A stretch of DNA of 64,000 bases from Polytrichum commune (lineage: Eukaryota; Streptophyta; Polytrichopsida; Polytrichales; Polytrichaceae). The translations under genes and the position numbers were made by a program. The notes under the pieces were generated by a model. It was not told the DNA's origin. It saw only the letters and a program-made list of their open reading frames with translations, and searched no databases. Location: positions 13,486,501 through 13,550,500 of the forward strand of contig OX485805.1 of assembly GCA_950295325.1 (NCBI GenBank). Reading direction: 5' to 3'. Within the stretch, counting starts at the first letter, position 1. Each line of letters opens with the position of its first letter. Below, piece by piece: positions 1 to 12,540 of the stretch.

Positions 1-651
1 CGCATTAAGTGTGGAAGTTAACGGTAAATATTTGCCGTCAACATTTACATGACACTTTTGAACTATGGAAGGCCACAACTCAATGGGAGGAATTTGCCGT
101 TCTATTGAATCTTGTCTCATGGGCGATAAAAATACTTCGTCATTGATATTAACCAATTTGACGTTTTCTTGAAGTTTTTTCCATCTTTCTACGGTATGAC
201 CAACATCATTGACATTAACATAACGTCCATGATTTTTTTGAAGGGGTCGAAAACTAACATCCGATTGACGAATTTGCTCAAATGTAGGAATTGATTGTGT
301 TTGTAAACAATCAATCATGAGCTTCATACTCCCAAATGTAAAATGCACATACTTTGGAAAAGTATCAATAGGAATATGCTCCAAAAAAAGAGAAGAAGAC
401 TCATCTTTAGAATTGTCGATGTTGGTACATGAAAAACTTGCATGGTCCACATCACTTTCATGTAATCCTTGATGAATTTCTTCATGGCCTTCAAATTCGG
501 ACTCATAATCCGATAAGTTGAAGTACATCTCCTCGTGATTCTTGAAAGAACCTCCAACGATGTCCTCCACTTGCACAACATAATCAAGTTCTTCCTCAAA
601 ATCTGATGGATAAATGTAGTCGTCTTGTAAATCTTCAGTTTCTTCTTCCAT
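1..651 (-). CDS. Unidentified protein with acidic N terminus, partial (3' end beyond window)
   Basis: On the minus strand an uninterrupted frame runs from an ATG at 651-649 to the left edge, about 217 codons. The first 80 or so residues are strongly acidic (it opens MEEETEDLQDDYIYPSDF). A less biased part follows, with a WKKLQENVKL segment near residue 145 and a KCHVNVDGKYLPL segment close to the edge. The frame stays open a little upstream of the ATG, so an upstream exon is possible. The composition changes at the ATG and there is no stop over 650 bases of AT-rich DNA, which argues for a real coding region. I do not recognise the family. In a window so rich in transposons it could be a transposon-encoded protein. 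A competing frame at 324-680 looks like a shadow of this one. Confidence 0.55.
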   Translation of the reverse strand, partial: MEEETEDLQDDYIYPSDFEEELDYVVQVEDIVGGSFKNHEEMYFNLSDYESEFEGHEEIHQGLHESDVDHASFSCTNIDNSKDESSSLFLEHIPIDTFPKYVHFTFGSMKLMIDCLQTQSIPTFEQIRQSDVSFRPLQKNHGRYVNVNDVGHTVERWKKLQENVKLVNINDEVFLSPMRQDSIERQIPPIELWPSIVQKCHVNVDGKYLPLTSTLNA

Positions 652-2040
652 TGAAGCAAATTTAATGTGTTCACAAACACATGTTGAAAGAGAACCTACA
701 TACACCCACGCAAACAAATGTTGAATTCCTTTCAATCTTACAAATATCATTTTTTCATGCTTAGTTTTCTTTAAACCCAAAAGGTGACAAATACTAACCA
801 ACATAAACCACAAAGTTTATATTTCCTAATTACACAATGATAATATACATTACAATTCATTATGAAACATAATATAAATATCCTATAAAGTACACAAATA
901 GAAATATAAACCCTCTAAATATGTACCTCCAAACTTCTTATGTTTGATGTCTTGAATCCAAAGCTTATTCCCTCATTCGTCTAGAATTCACTTCTTAAAA
1001 AAAAACCATAGAATATGTACAAGTTTAGAACGCGTTTAAAAAAACTCAATATTGGTAATGGTTACAAGCTTGCACACCCACCAAATCATTCATGTAAAAG
1101 GAATTCGTCAATGGTATGATTTGTGTGTCTTATTCTTCAATTACAATTCATTGTTTACTTCTAACATTCTATGATCGAAATGTCATATACATGAAGATCA
1201 AATCATGGATATCTTTGACAACATAGACATAATGGAACAACAATGTGAAGTACTTATCTCCAAAATTGTATTTGTAATCTCTGAAAACCTAAATCTTTGC
1301 ACTAAAAGCCAACACTATCCGTACATAAACTACACAACTCCGTGAAGGAGCCATATTTTACATAATTTTGCATGACACTTCAAAGTGTTGGTGAAGATAC
1401 CGTTGTCTCAATTTTGTGAAGTATGGAGTGAGTTGGATGCATAGATAGTCGTAAATTGTTGGAGGACCTGCAACATGTTAATACAATTATTAGTTTTCAA
1501 AAGCTAGTAGGGAATTTAGATAAGTTGACAATTGCTAACCTAGGTAGGCAACACCATAGATCTTTGAGCTCCTATGTCAAGAGTTCTTGAGAACATTTGT
1601 ATGTCGTTATAAGTTATTATGTCATACAATCTATATTGCTTATGTTTTCGTATTCCCTTGATAGTACGACAATTTTATGTCATTTGTCATATGAACGAGA
1701 AGACAACACCTCGATAATACAACATTTTATGCGTTTCCCAAACGTGTCATACTAAAGAGGGATAACAATAATATCGAGGTTGTCGTACTAATGAGTTTAG
1801 ACTGTATAGTGGTCGGGATGAGGGATAGAAAACAATTTCTACATGAGAATTGAACTCTGTTAGTTTTGGAATCAATAAGATATCTTCCAAATCCGCAGGG
1901 TGCTTGATGATAAATACCTTAAAGTAGTTTTATTTTATGTATTTATTCATTTTTGGATATATTTGACCCATACCTAAACAAGTTATGTAACTCTGCGACA
2001 TAAGTTAGATGCATGGTTCACAAATGGAGGTAGCTTTATC
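652..2040. other. AT-rich non-coding stretch
   Basis: No supported coding region. It would hold the promoter or 5' exons of the minus-strand gene ending at 651. A short inverted pair around 1708-1722 and 1770-1783 (core CCTCGATA / TATCGAGG) could form a hairpin; its meaning is unknown. Confidence 0.4.
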
Positions 2041-2090
2041 CACTCAATACTGGATGTGTGTTGGGACAGCCTTTGGACACTTTCTTTTGG

Positions 2091-2140
2091 GCTCTCATAA
2101 TTTCATGGTCACAGCTCATGGCTCGTGTGTGAAGTGACCC
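2091..2140. repeat. Dispersed repeat copy (partner at 8261-8310)
   Basis: About 50 bases containing TTTCATGGTCA and GGCTCGTGTGTGAAGTG recur at 8261-8310 in the same orientation at roughly 80 percent identity. The two copies lie on either side of the Harbinger-type pseudogene. They may be fragments of one repeat family; I could not define ends. Confidence 0.45.
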
Positions 2141-2559
2141 TTAAGTTACCGCCCAAACACTAACATATCTCTCTTCACACATGTGGGTAACTTACCACAC
2201 CCGGTCTCATAACATAACATGTAAAGTTACTCCACTTGAAATTTACCCTCATACTCACGTATTACTTCACATACTACGCGGACACATGGTGGCTTTTGCA
2301 GCTATAGTGAGGTTAATCATGGCTTTAGCCCTGAAGTTGAGCAAGTGGCAACTCAACCACAAAACTCTAGCTATTTGTGGCTACCTTATTTTTAATAATG
2401 ATAGGCTATTTTATATTCAAGTTGACACCGTAACAATTGCAAAGAAAGTTAATTTAACCTCTAAAGTTAGGCTTATTTCTATTGAATCACCTTCATGTGT
2501 GAAACCTGACTTAGTTGTGGAATACAGTTAAGTTAAATATAAGCTCAAAATCCTCCTCT

Positions 2560-3110
2560 TGGCATAAAATAACAAATTTCTTGATACTTAAACCTTAAAC
2601 CCCAAACGTGGAGAGCCAACCCCTACTCAGATGAACTGGTTGAGTTTGAGAACTAACCAGATGAAGTTCAAGGCTTTAGGACAATGACCACACTGATCTA
2701 AGAAAGGAACTGAACCCTTAAACAACCTTGTCATTCTAACATCCACAAAACCTCGTCCTGAATCGCTCATCTTCTCCTTTCAGCCTGCCCTCAAACAAAT
2801 TCTCGCCAACGATCGCCAAAAGCCATAGAGACTATATATGCACCCGCTCATGTTTCATTTGTTATGTATTCTGACTTGATGTCAGAATCAGAAACTTCAA
2901 ATTTATTTTCAATACTGGACACTCAATACAATCTCAAAATCCCCCTTGGACACCCCTCTTGGCACGAGAGAACAATTTTATTGATATTTAAACCTCGAAC
3001 ATCAAACATGGAGAGCCGACCGCTACTCACAGATGAACTGATTGAGTTTGAGAACTAAGCAGTTGAAGTTCAAGGCTTCAGGACAATAACCTCTAATTTC
3101 AGAAGAATCC
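2560..3110. repeat. Direct repeat pair of an unclassified dispersed family
   Basis: Two copies of about 130-150 bases (about 2560-2690 and 2940-3100) share a string running from CTTGGCA through GGAGAGCC and CTACTCA to a conserved core, GTTGAAGTTCAAGGC. The core with its flank GAGTTTGAGA recurs at about 4688-4722 and 35942-35976. Read on the minus strand it encodes an ALNFN.L.LKLN peptide in several copies. No transposon domain could be attached to it. Confidence 0.5.
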
Positions 3111-4660
3111 GTGAAACAAACCTCAATCCACAAGAAAACTTGAAGATCAGAAGATGTCACCGCTTGAGGTGCGATGAACAGGAGAATCATTGATCGCTCG
3201 GTGAAGGAGTTGCAGATGGATGTGTCTGGAAAAGCACAGCAAGCAATGATGAGGCCCGTCACCTACAACTTCAAAATGCAGTGGAGAATCTTCAAGTGGA
3301 GCTTGAAGGATGGAAGGAGAAAACTGCTTGAGTCCTTGAGGAATGCCTAGCAGACGCTTGAGAATCTTGTATTGCACAAAGGCATTGAACAGAACTGCAC
3401 CCCACACAGCAAATGGAAGAAGCTACTGTCATTTTGATGGAGCATTCTTAAATAAAACTGGAAGTTCCTGCAAAAAGATACACTAAGCTTGCCCAAGTCA
3501 CATTGAGCATTCCTGACAATGTGGTGATGTTGGCTCATGTTCACAAAATGTAAACTCAATGGCAGGGCAATACAAAAATTGCACTCCAACCCTATGAATT
3601 CAGCGAAGAATCGATCTCATTTGTACCCCCATGCAGAAATTCAATGGCAATGCTCTTGAACCCTATGAATTCAGACAAGGATCGATCCCTGAAACTATCC
3701 CCACAGCTCCGTTTTCCCTACAGATGACCTGCACTGGCAGATTTTCAATAAAAGAGATCTCACCCACTGAGTGAAACCTAAACTGTTGAACTCACCGGAG
3801 GCTCTGAAAACGAGGGTGTGACTTACTCAGACTATATGACCAATTACATACGGTCAAGAGTAACCACTTGTACAGATGCTCAATTTCCAACTCCATAAAC
3901 AAGCCAGGGCAACCAAGCTGATCGACACAACACCGTGAAAACTAGTGTGAAAACCTGAGATGCTGATAAATGTACCCACTTTATAAATTCGTTGTACTAC
4001 TGGGTAGACAAAAAAGGGTTTTTGCCCATCTCTCTCAAGGTAGATTACATTGTATTTCTTAAACATGCTTTCAAGAGAACATACATTTCTAAGGTATTAA
4101 AAGTTACTACCAACTGACCATTTGTCTCTTATGAAATTCCTATAGGCTATTACTCGCAACTGATCTGCACAAGAATAGCTGCAATTGATTTGAGTGTCAA
4201 GATCCTCTTAACTGGGAGAGTTAAGTTCGGGACAGCCTTCCTCAAGGATGTAGGGAAGACTTCATACCTAAGTACAATAGCTATGGAAGATGAGATTTCT
4301 CACGGAGCTGAACAACTTGACTTATCAAACTCAAATGTAAACCCGAGTCCAGGATGAGTTTTTTCTCACCAAGCCAACTATCTCTCTCTTACTATCCTAT
4401 GACAACAAAATGAAAGATGAGTTTCCTACCCCTGAAATTTCATAGAACCGCCAGAATGCGAGAAAGTAAGTGCCGCATTAATCCAGTCTCCAGAGAGTGC
4501 TACTAGCCATTCCGAAAACTCAACAGTTCGATACAGCATGTTGTTCTTCCAAAAGTACCATACACAAAATGGAAAAACCCACAAAAATCCTCAGAAATCT
4601 AAAGCAAAAATTGGTTGAGGGAAGAGTACACTCACTTGTGGTGAAGATGCCCACACTCGG
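3111..4660. other. Non-coding, probably decayed repeat
   Basis: Several overlapping short frames occur on both strands, but none shows a domain, a conserved motif or a consistent coding bias. Small internal duplications are visible, for instance CCTATGAATTCAG at about 3590 and 3662. It is bracketed by copies of the GTTGAAGTTCAAGGC repeat, so it may be the interior of the same dispersed element. Confidence 0.35.
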
Positions 4661-4798
4661 AGCAAATGTGTCCCATGCAACAGGCAAGTTTGAGAATTAA
4701 CCAGTTGAAGTTCAAGGCTTCAGGAAAATGACCTCGGAGGCTTGAATTGTTTCTTTGAGATACTCCCTGCCATAGCCACCCAAGAATTAGTTTGAATT

Positions 4799-4942
4799 CG
4801 CTCGCCGCTCCTGAGGGGAGGAGCCACCTCCCGGGCAGAGCAGGGCGGGCAGGGCAGCTGGCTCGGGCGGGCAGGGCGAGCGGGCGGGCGGGCAGAAGCT
4901 GGGCGGGGCGGGCAGGTAGGGGGGCAGAGGCGGGGGCCCCAT
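4799..4942. repeat. Very GC-rich minisatellite-like island
   Basis: About 145 bases made mostly of GGGCGGGCAG and GCGGGCGGGC variants sit in otherwise AT-rich DNA. The plus strand carries many runs of three or more G, so G-quadruplexes are possible. The minus-strand open frames across it are proline/alanine low-complexity translations and are not taken as genes. It directly follows a copy of the GTTGAAGTTCAAGGC repeat. Confidence 0.6.
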
Positions 4943-4989
4943 TTTGAGGGGCCCTTAGTGACAACGCGGGGCCACTTCACACACAAGAC

Positions 4990-6950
4990 TGAAGGCCCAT
5001 GACCAGTGCAACGTAAGTGCTCTCATTGGTCGAAGAGGCGGGGACCGTCCAAGTTCACGTACCACTAGGAGGTGAAGGCCTAAAGGCCCAAAGAATAGTT
5101 CGTGGATGAAAAGTCTACATGGAGTCTTACATGGTAGGTTATGGATAAGGGTGCATGGTATGTAAGAAATCATATTATATTCACCTTTAAAAAGTAAGCT
5201 TAACGCAAATTTCGGAAGACCATGGTTGTGAAATAGTTGTCAATGTTTGCCATGGTTAATTTAATATATATTTCTAACATTAACTTTTTCCAGGATAGAT
5301 TAGTTTAAAAAATGGCAAAAGGTCGTCTTTTTCAACTGTCCACAAGTCGTAGTGTTTGGAGCTTGTTAGTATGTGTGATTGTGGTAGATAATTTTTTGTA
5401 TCGAGATTTCTTTTTTCACATTTTTTTTTCGTCGTCAATGGCAGGCTTCTCGCAAGATGAAAGTGGTTCTCAAACCCAACAATGGAGCCAAAAGTCTCCT
5501 TGGATATCATAGAGTCAACCATAATTCGGGGTGCACATACCCTCTTTGGGAAGCAGAAATTTCAACAATTTTTAGTTGTTTAATGATGCAGATGTAGAAG
5601 TGATTAGATCGCAAATGCCCAAAATGTAAAAGGTAGTAGAATTACGACTATGAGAGGAGAGGTAGAAGAGGTTACTAGAAAAGAAGACAACCTCACAAAG
5701 AAGAAAAGATTTAGGACATCAATTTTAAAATAAAAAATAGCACCAAAGAAAATGGAAAAAACTAATGAATTTGAGTTGAAAATTTCGGAGGTTGAAGAGG
5801 AGGTTTTTATTAAAGGGCGAGATTACAAGATTTAAACTTTCATAGTCATTTGCAATGAGATAGAAGAAGTTGCAAATTGAACAAGAAAACAAATTTTGAA
5901 ATAGCTTGATTGAATCATTGATGTTGAAAATACAAAGAATCCAATTCAGATTGGGCCAATTGAACATTTTTAAAGGCCTTGATCTTTGTCCCCCAACCCC
6001 TTTCCCCCCATTCTCCCCATTCCTCCCATTGAAGACTTAGCGGTTTAGTCTTGCGTCAAAAATCAAACTCTATACCTCTTAGTTATGGCCCAACACCTTA
6101 GATATGTATTAGACTACAAAAGTTACTTTCATTAAGTTGATAAAGCTTGGAACATATTGTACTTAATTTAATAGTTTTCTAATCTATATTCTAGTGGTTT
6201 TATGTAGACATAGATGAATGTTTGGATAAAGCTACATGTTTGTATAGTTTTCAATTTATATGATTTTTGAAGAACTTGATTGGCATACAAAAAAAATTAT
6301 AAAGTTCTTCTGACAGAATTCAAAAATGACAAACACTTAAATAAATTCCAAGTCATGATAGATGTGGATGTCAATATAATGCGTAGATAGATATGTGGGA
6401 TGGACTTTGTGCAAATGTTGTCAATTAAATATCAACAAATGCTCAAGAGGACGATGAACACCACAATATTCAAGCCACACAACATAATTCACTTCCAAGT
6501 ACTACAAAAGACCCCAAAAAAAATTTTAAATAAGATGAAAGGATTTTTGAAACAAATGATTAGCATTTCTTCTAGTTGGTTTGCATATTTTCAAACTACA
6601 ACGGATTTATAAAAAAAATGGATGCTCGTATGCCAACCTTAATACATAATTATAATCATTCATTCATATTTGATTCAATATTTATATCCTAAAATTCTAG
6701 ATTTGAATATTTCTAAAACTTCACCTGTCATAATGATTTGGCTATTACTTCATGCATTTTTGTAGCCTCCAATAGAAAATCTTCATTTTTTTCAATTTAT
6801 TTTATCATAAAATTTTAGTATCTTTGTCAACCTCTTGTGTTTTATTTGCACTATTTTTTGTAATATTGATATTTCTTACTTTACTTACAAAAATTATTTT
6901 AACCCTCATTTCCTACGTGTTGTTTAATTTTCTCTCCACTTATGTTCTTT
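4990..6950. other. Non-coding AT-rich stretch
   Basis: No supportable gene. A pyrimidine-rich patch lies at about 5985-6035. The plus-strand short frame at 5312-5512 and Lys/Glu-rich pieces to about 5720 could be a decayed accessory ORF of the neighbouring Harbinger element, but no SANT/Myb motif can be recognised, so this is only a possibility. Confidence 0.3.
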
Positions 6951-6959
6951 ATTCTATAT

Positions 6960-8060
6960 TAAACTTGTCCTTGCCAATTATACACATAAGGTGTAGCACA
7001 ATACATGTAGTCATTGTATTAGTTATATGCCATAATGGTATATCATTCATTTTTATAATAATTCTTCATCTTCCCTTTAGAATCCCAAAAACATGTTCTA
7101 CACACATACAAGTAGGACTTTGAATAAAAACATAATATGTTTTACAATCTTTCAAATCCTCTACACAACATTTGAATGGGTTGTAAATTCATAGTCACAC
7201 TGAATATGCACAATCTATTCATAAGGTAAAAAATTACCTTTAATGCAAATTTTCCAACTTTTGTTAGCTTAAACAATGTCCAATCATGCATACTTCATGC
7301 CCATCTAAATTCATAATTTCCAAATACACATTTTGTATCAATTATGTTTTGTAATAAGAACGAAATAAATGATTTTCTACAATAATAATCTTCTCCTCCA
7401 ATTACAACAACTGCAATAATTAGAATGTGAGATCCAATGATTTTTATAATACAAGGAATCTCATGAAGGGCCTCGAATTCTTGTGCTAGAACCCTAAACC
7501 GAGTTGAACTTGGAAATTGCACAAAAATCCCTTGCAAATGAACTCTTACCAATCTACAAAATTTTCTCACTATTTTTAAAATTGTATTTTCAACCACCCC
7601 GTATACCTCTCCTACAATACACAAAGGTATGTCCAGTCCCAAGCCTTTGTAATGAAACTACAACTCTACTCTCAATTGAAATTATCTCTCTCATATGTGT
7701 ATTCTTCCTTTGCAACTACGGACCTAACATCTCACAAAGAAACTTGAATGTATTATGACATACACGAGTTTTTTGCTTGAACATTTTTTTGTGAAAGACC
7801 CCAATAATAACCTATTGGCGAACCCTATAATTCTCTCGAATACCCACACACTACGATTGCACATCTTTGTACTCTCAAAGCAAATGCTTTAAATCAAGGC
7901 ATTTTTCCATCCTTCATTGAGTGCCAATGCTTGCATATCAAGCACATGTTGTACAATCATGTGCAAACACCAATATAAAGCCAATGCAACAAGAATCATG
8001 CCTCTTCTCTTCAAATGATCCATCATGCTCTCTTTTCCTTTTTCACCAATGTAAAACTTA
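6960..8060 (-). pseudogene. Degenerate PIF/Harbinger-type transposase (DDE_4, HARBI1-like)
   Basis: The minus-strand translation carries family hallmarks in the right order. Near 8010-7900 is a basic/hydrophobic N-terminal segment (KRRGMILVALALYW). A GEVYGVVENTILKIVRKFCR helix segment follows, then FQFPSS-type and FRVLAQEFEALHEIP text. Next comes GSHI with GGEDYYCRKSF at about 7370-7440. After frameshifts, CMCVEHVFGILKGRWRII lies at about 7040-7110. The family places the first catalytic Asp in an IDGSHI context; here the codon reads Ile (KIIGSHI), so the active site is lost. Stops and frameshifts occur between segments, including just upstream of the GEVYGV part and from 7290 to 7120. It is a dead copy of the cut-and-paste transposase type whose 3-bp TTA/TAA targets match the MITE at 14180-14565. 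Confidence 0.85.
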
Positions 8061-8260
8061 ATAAAAAAAAGTGAAAAAGATAGACAATGAAGATATGTAA
8101 CTATTGTAGTGAAATAGAATTGCCCCTCTTTTCCCACCAATAAAATATGCAATGATCCCTCAACATGGTCCATTTTCACTTCACACTATATTTGAGGGCC
8201 TGTCAATACCCAAAATGGCTTTTCAAACACCTATGGTACTGCCTATGGATGGTAGGCAAG

Positions 8261-8310
8261 GGCCTCACCATTTCATGGTCATGGCCCTTGGCTTGTGTGT
8301 GGAGTGGCCC
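8261..8310. repeat. Dispersed repeat copy (partner at 2091-2140)
   Basis: Same orientation as the partner, sharing TTTCATGGTCA and GGCTTGTGTGTGGAGTG. Just downstream, at about 8355-8390, CCCATGCC is repeated in tandem four to five times. Confidence 0.45.
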
Positions 8311-8399
8311 TCATAAGGACTTCACTAAGTCCAATAGCCATGACCATACATCCATACCCATGCCCCATGCCCCATGCCCATGCCAATGTTGAAGCATGG

Positions 8400-10071
8400 T
8401 ACTTATTTGCGCATCCACCCACCCTATTGCCTTCCAAAACTATAACCCCATAGTTGGGGAAGGGAGTTCTAGATTTGTCTTTTTATCTTTATCTTTTTAA
8501 TTTATCCACCTTTTTTTCATCCACAAATTTCACGTAAGAATGTCCTCCTTTCATCAAAATGTTCATCAATTTTTTATATTTATTTAGTTTTGCATGTCTA
8601 GCCTTCACATCTTCTTCCCTTTTTAGTTTTTATTGGTACTTTTTGTAATGGTGGATTTTCATTCCTTCCACAAATTCCATGCAAAAATGCTCTCCTTTCA
8701 TCAATTATTTTACATCAATTTTATTTTGATTTACTTTTCACGGGGAGTTCATACTTTTAACTTAATTTGATTAATCAAGAATTAAGCTTCAATGAATTCA
8801 TAGTTTGCTCCTCCATAATCTCCACATAATTAAGTTTATAATGTCAAACCTAATTCATATGTATTATAACCTTTTTCATCTAACTAAGACTAGCATTTAG
8901 TAAGATTACTTATGTATTGACCTTTCGTATTTCCATACCGTATTGACCTTTCAAACATGCCCTCTTACATCCATTGTCATGCCATGCATGCACACATGAA
9001 TTTCATATAGAATCATTTTGTGTCTATGACATTAGATTTTTCTTTGACAACCCGCTAGATCAGTCTAGTGAACTTAATTCCTAAAGGAGACTAATCAACC
9101 CAAAGTGGGTTGCATGTGTTTTTGGAGCAATTTTAGATTGAGGATGTTTTTTTATATTTATCTAGAGTGTTGTCAAAGACCCCCAATTTTGTGCTTTGTG
9201 AGAAATTACTACCCACATTTTTTTTGATGAGTTTTGAAGGGTTACTACCGACATTTCTTTGTTTCAAAATTATTATTAAAAGAGATAAATAATTTATATG
9301 ACTTGATGATTGTTGTCATTCTTCATTCATATAATAGAAATCATAATTTTAACCAATCAAAACTCATTTCATCTAATTTTCATGATATACTTATTTAATA
9401 TCATTTTTTGAAGGAAAACGCTTTAAATTTGATTTTGCTAGAAAAGATCATAGGTATCTTAATCCAAATGGTAAAGATTGTAATCCATAAATCACTATGA
9501 AGAAGTAGGTTTTGAATGTCAACTCCAAAGTAGGTCACCAAGGAATACTTTATTGCACATCTTTGATATGAGGTATACCCTCTTGTCCTTTAGGGGTTAA
9601 AGAAAAAGGGGGGGGGAGGAGTTGCACCATGTTGGATGGGTACATAAGGTACATGGGCCTTATTTAGTTATTTAACTTAGTCAGACACCTATATTCGAGT
9701 GGTATGTGATTAGATCTAAGAATGGAACCCACCTATACATGCCTTTAAAAAAGGTTAAACTATATGCTCAAAATTCTATCAACCATTCCAGACTCAATAG
9801 TTAACACACTTAGGAGGACCTAGATGATTCAATCAAAGAATCAACACATGTGCACTTTCGCTACTCATAACTAAACCAAGGAATTCCGATTTTCAATCCT
9901 ATTTTTCCAAATGCTTCATCATAATTTTGCCAATGGAACACATTTTTTAATTAAAAATATAAGGTAAGTAAAATCAATTGAAATTGGAGAAAATGAATAA
10001 CGAACTTAATAACAACACATACATTAAGCTCATGTGGATAGATGGTACAAAGACACACATACATCCCATCT
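8400..10071. other. Non-coding AT-rich stretch
   Basis: No gene found. Repeats of a TTCATCAA / CTCCTTTCATC phrase occur at about 8548 and 8690, and a run of G lies at about 9610-9618. The first 60 bases resemble the repeat at 10072-10301 (AGCATGGTACTTATTTGC and GCATCCACCCACCCT). Confidence 0.35.
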
Positions 10072-10301
10072 GTGCCCATGCATGGCACTTATTACCAAAT
10101 GCACCCACCCTAGTACATTCCATTCAAGTAGGGTTTGCAACAATGTTGGATTGGTATGTGCATATCGTTTCCATGGGATACATGGAAACAATATCTACTC
10201 ATGCACCCCTATCCATCTATGCCCATCCACGGTCATGTCTAAGCATGGCACTTATTAGCAAATGCACCCACACTATTTAGTGCATTGCATTAAGGTAGGG
10301 A
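10072..10301. repeat. Direct repeat, two copies of about 80 bases
   Basis: Copies at about 10072-10133 and 10219-10301 share CATGGCACTTATTA, AAATGCACCCAC and AAGTAGGG/AAGGTAGGG. A weaker third copy lies at about 8393-8460. The small overlapping frames at 9978-10280 are translations of this repeat and show no protein features. Confidence 0.55.
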
Positions 10302-11240
10302 ACTATGCCCCTCCATGGTACTATTTTTTCTTATATTGGGGGCACTAGAAGTGGAGAGAGACAATATCATTGGTCCTTTTGTTTGTTTATCCATGTGAAC
10401 CACAGGGGGAAGTGCCACTTTAATTTTCACTTTGGATAGTTGCCCCTAACAATACAGAAAAATAGCTCCCAAATAGGTTAGTCATCACAATACATATATC
10501 TTCGAGGGTAGAAGGTCATTGTGTGCACACATGTACAAAACAATATTCCTCAAGAGAACTCCTCCATTACACTGCACCATTTGTGGTATTTAGTGTCACA
10601 TGCATAATGGTATCACTTACCGTATTTTGAGGCTTATGTTAGGTTACACTAATGATCAACAACTTCCTCATTAGTGTCACCTCATGATACTTGGAGTTCC
10701 GAGTATGCTTACTAATACCTTGACACAAGTATGTTCATAAGTATCACGAGGTGTATGCCTATGTTTCACAATGGTCTACAAGTTGACTAAAATTTACACA
10801 AATGACATTTGCTGTTAGTATGCTCAATAATATCTTCCCTTTGCATACTACAACCCAAAACTATCATCTCAAATCCCAATTTATGTGCTATGCTAAATGT
10901 CATAATGTAAATAATATTTCACTTAAGAAGTTCCTTATGTTGACAAATAATATCATCACTTTGAAACCTCTAGGCATTTAGTTCATGCCCTTCCCAAATA
11001 GTGTACATGGCATGAAATTCCATAAACAATGTAGGTGTAATCACAATTTTGCACTTGAACCATGTGGCATGTGAATACTTCACTTTTGTCATGACAACAG
11101 TGGATCCTTTGTTTTTCCTTTTCATTTCTTTTGTTTAATCTTATTGGCATGAAAGTGGGATTCTTTTGCTAATGATCAACTTTTGATAGGGTACGCAACA
11201 AGAAAATTCCATGTAAAATTGTTATCTAACATATATATGT
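10302..11240. other. Non-coding stretch upstream of LINE fragment
   Basis: No coding signal seen. From about 11230 the base composition shifts to the A/C-rich plus strand typical of the non-LTR element that follows. Confidence 0.35.
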
Positions 11241-12540
11241 GGACTCCGCCTCCTCATTACCACATATCGAAATGAACCAGCACACATTTTCACAGACTGC
11301 ATCAATGCTTTATACCTCCTAAACACACAGATAAAACACCCAACCTTACACAATAGTCACCCAGACAAAAAATACTTGAATCCATAATCAAAATGTTGCA
11401 ATCCCGCACACAAATCACCACATTACATAAAGTCAAAGCCCACACAAACATAAGTGGCAATGAACAAGCAGATAAACTAGCCAAGAGGGGTTGTTCATTA
11501 ATACATAGGGACGCAATGGAAACATACGAACATGCCCACCCCACACCATACTACCTCCAAAAGGATTGGTGGCACTCAATGCAAGACACACCAGATAAAG
11601 GCCCCATCCGCCACCTTGGCAAAGACATCCTCAAACATGACAAAAAGCACAATCTAACAATCATAGCAACCCAAACACACCAATTACACAAATGGCTTGA
11701 CAACAAATTAAAGACATTGACAAAGACCTATCAAATGATTTTTGGAACAACCCGGCCATCACAAATAAACAAAAAACATGCCTAGTAAAATTTAGAACCG
11801 GACAATATATGGGACATGCCCGGAAACAACTCTTCTTTGGAAGAAACGCATACCCATCTAACAGATGCCCAATTTGCAACTCACGAGACGTTGACACATG
11901 GCTACACGTACTCCTTAAATGCAAACAACAACATATCCATGCACTAATCACAAATAGACACAACAAAGCAGTATGGGAAATCCAAAAACTTCTTGTCTCA
12001 AATAAAGTAACCCGACACTATATACTTATGAATGTTGGCACATACAACGAATCCCCACAAGAAAACACAGTACCCAGTTGGTTACTCCCATGCACATGTA
12101 TTACCCAAAAATGTCATTGCAATGCTAGGCTCAGACCCGACATATTATGTGTCATTGGACATCCATACAACTCCCCGCCACCAGAAACACCCACACCGGA
12201 AATCACCATACAATTCATCGAATTCACATACTACAATGACAGGTTCTCGGCCAAAACAAGAGAAAGAAAAACTACTAAATACCAACCACTCATTAACAAA
12301 ATCATTGCAAGAGGTTGGAATGCAACTCCACTCATAGTATTAGCATCAGGTGCCAGAGCCACAACTCACATCCCCTCGATGAACGCATTAGAAACAAAGT
12401 TTAAACTTCCCCCATCACAAATTAAAAACACATTCAAACAAATCAACATAATTGCCATACAATATGCACACTCAATTTTAATCCATAAAAGACGGCTAGA
12501 AAATGGACAATCTGTAAACGACCTACAAAACCACACTTAG
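11241..12540 (+). pseudogene. Non-LTR retrotransposon, 3' part: RNase H, zinc motif, possible REL-type endonuclease
   Basis: Three frames make one element. At 11241-11370 the RNase H core appears (IFTDCINALYLL, HPDKKYL). After a one-base shift, 11370-11785 continues it, with KVKAHTNISGNEQADKLAKR, the His/Asp-bearing motif of retroelement RNase H. After another shift, 11809-12540 gives 243 residues: a CPIC(x9)H(x4)C zinc motif at residues 20-38, then RPD at 109-111, IEFTYYND at 137-144, Lys at 149 and 154, and KY at 157-158. The RPD..(E/D)xT..K..KY layout resembles the restriction-like endonuclease of R2-type LINEs. That is an analogy from memory, not a proven match. The element is 5'-truncated (no RT seen) and frameshifted, so inactive. 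Confidence 0.8.

Noticed and set aside
4632-4986. Two minus-strand frames through the GC-rich island
   Set aside because: Low-complexity Pro/Ala/Arg translations of GGGCGGGC repeats; no motif and no start context.
5312-6612. Accessory Myb/SANT-like ORF of a Harbinger element
   Set aside because: Position would fit, but no helix-turn-helix signature or conserved tryptophans can be seen.
11302-11966. Minus-strand frames over the LINE copy
   Set aside because: Shadows of the A/C-rich element; the plus strand has the RNase H and zinc motifs.
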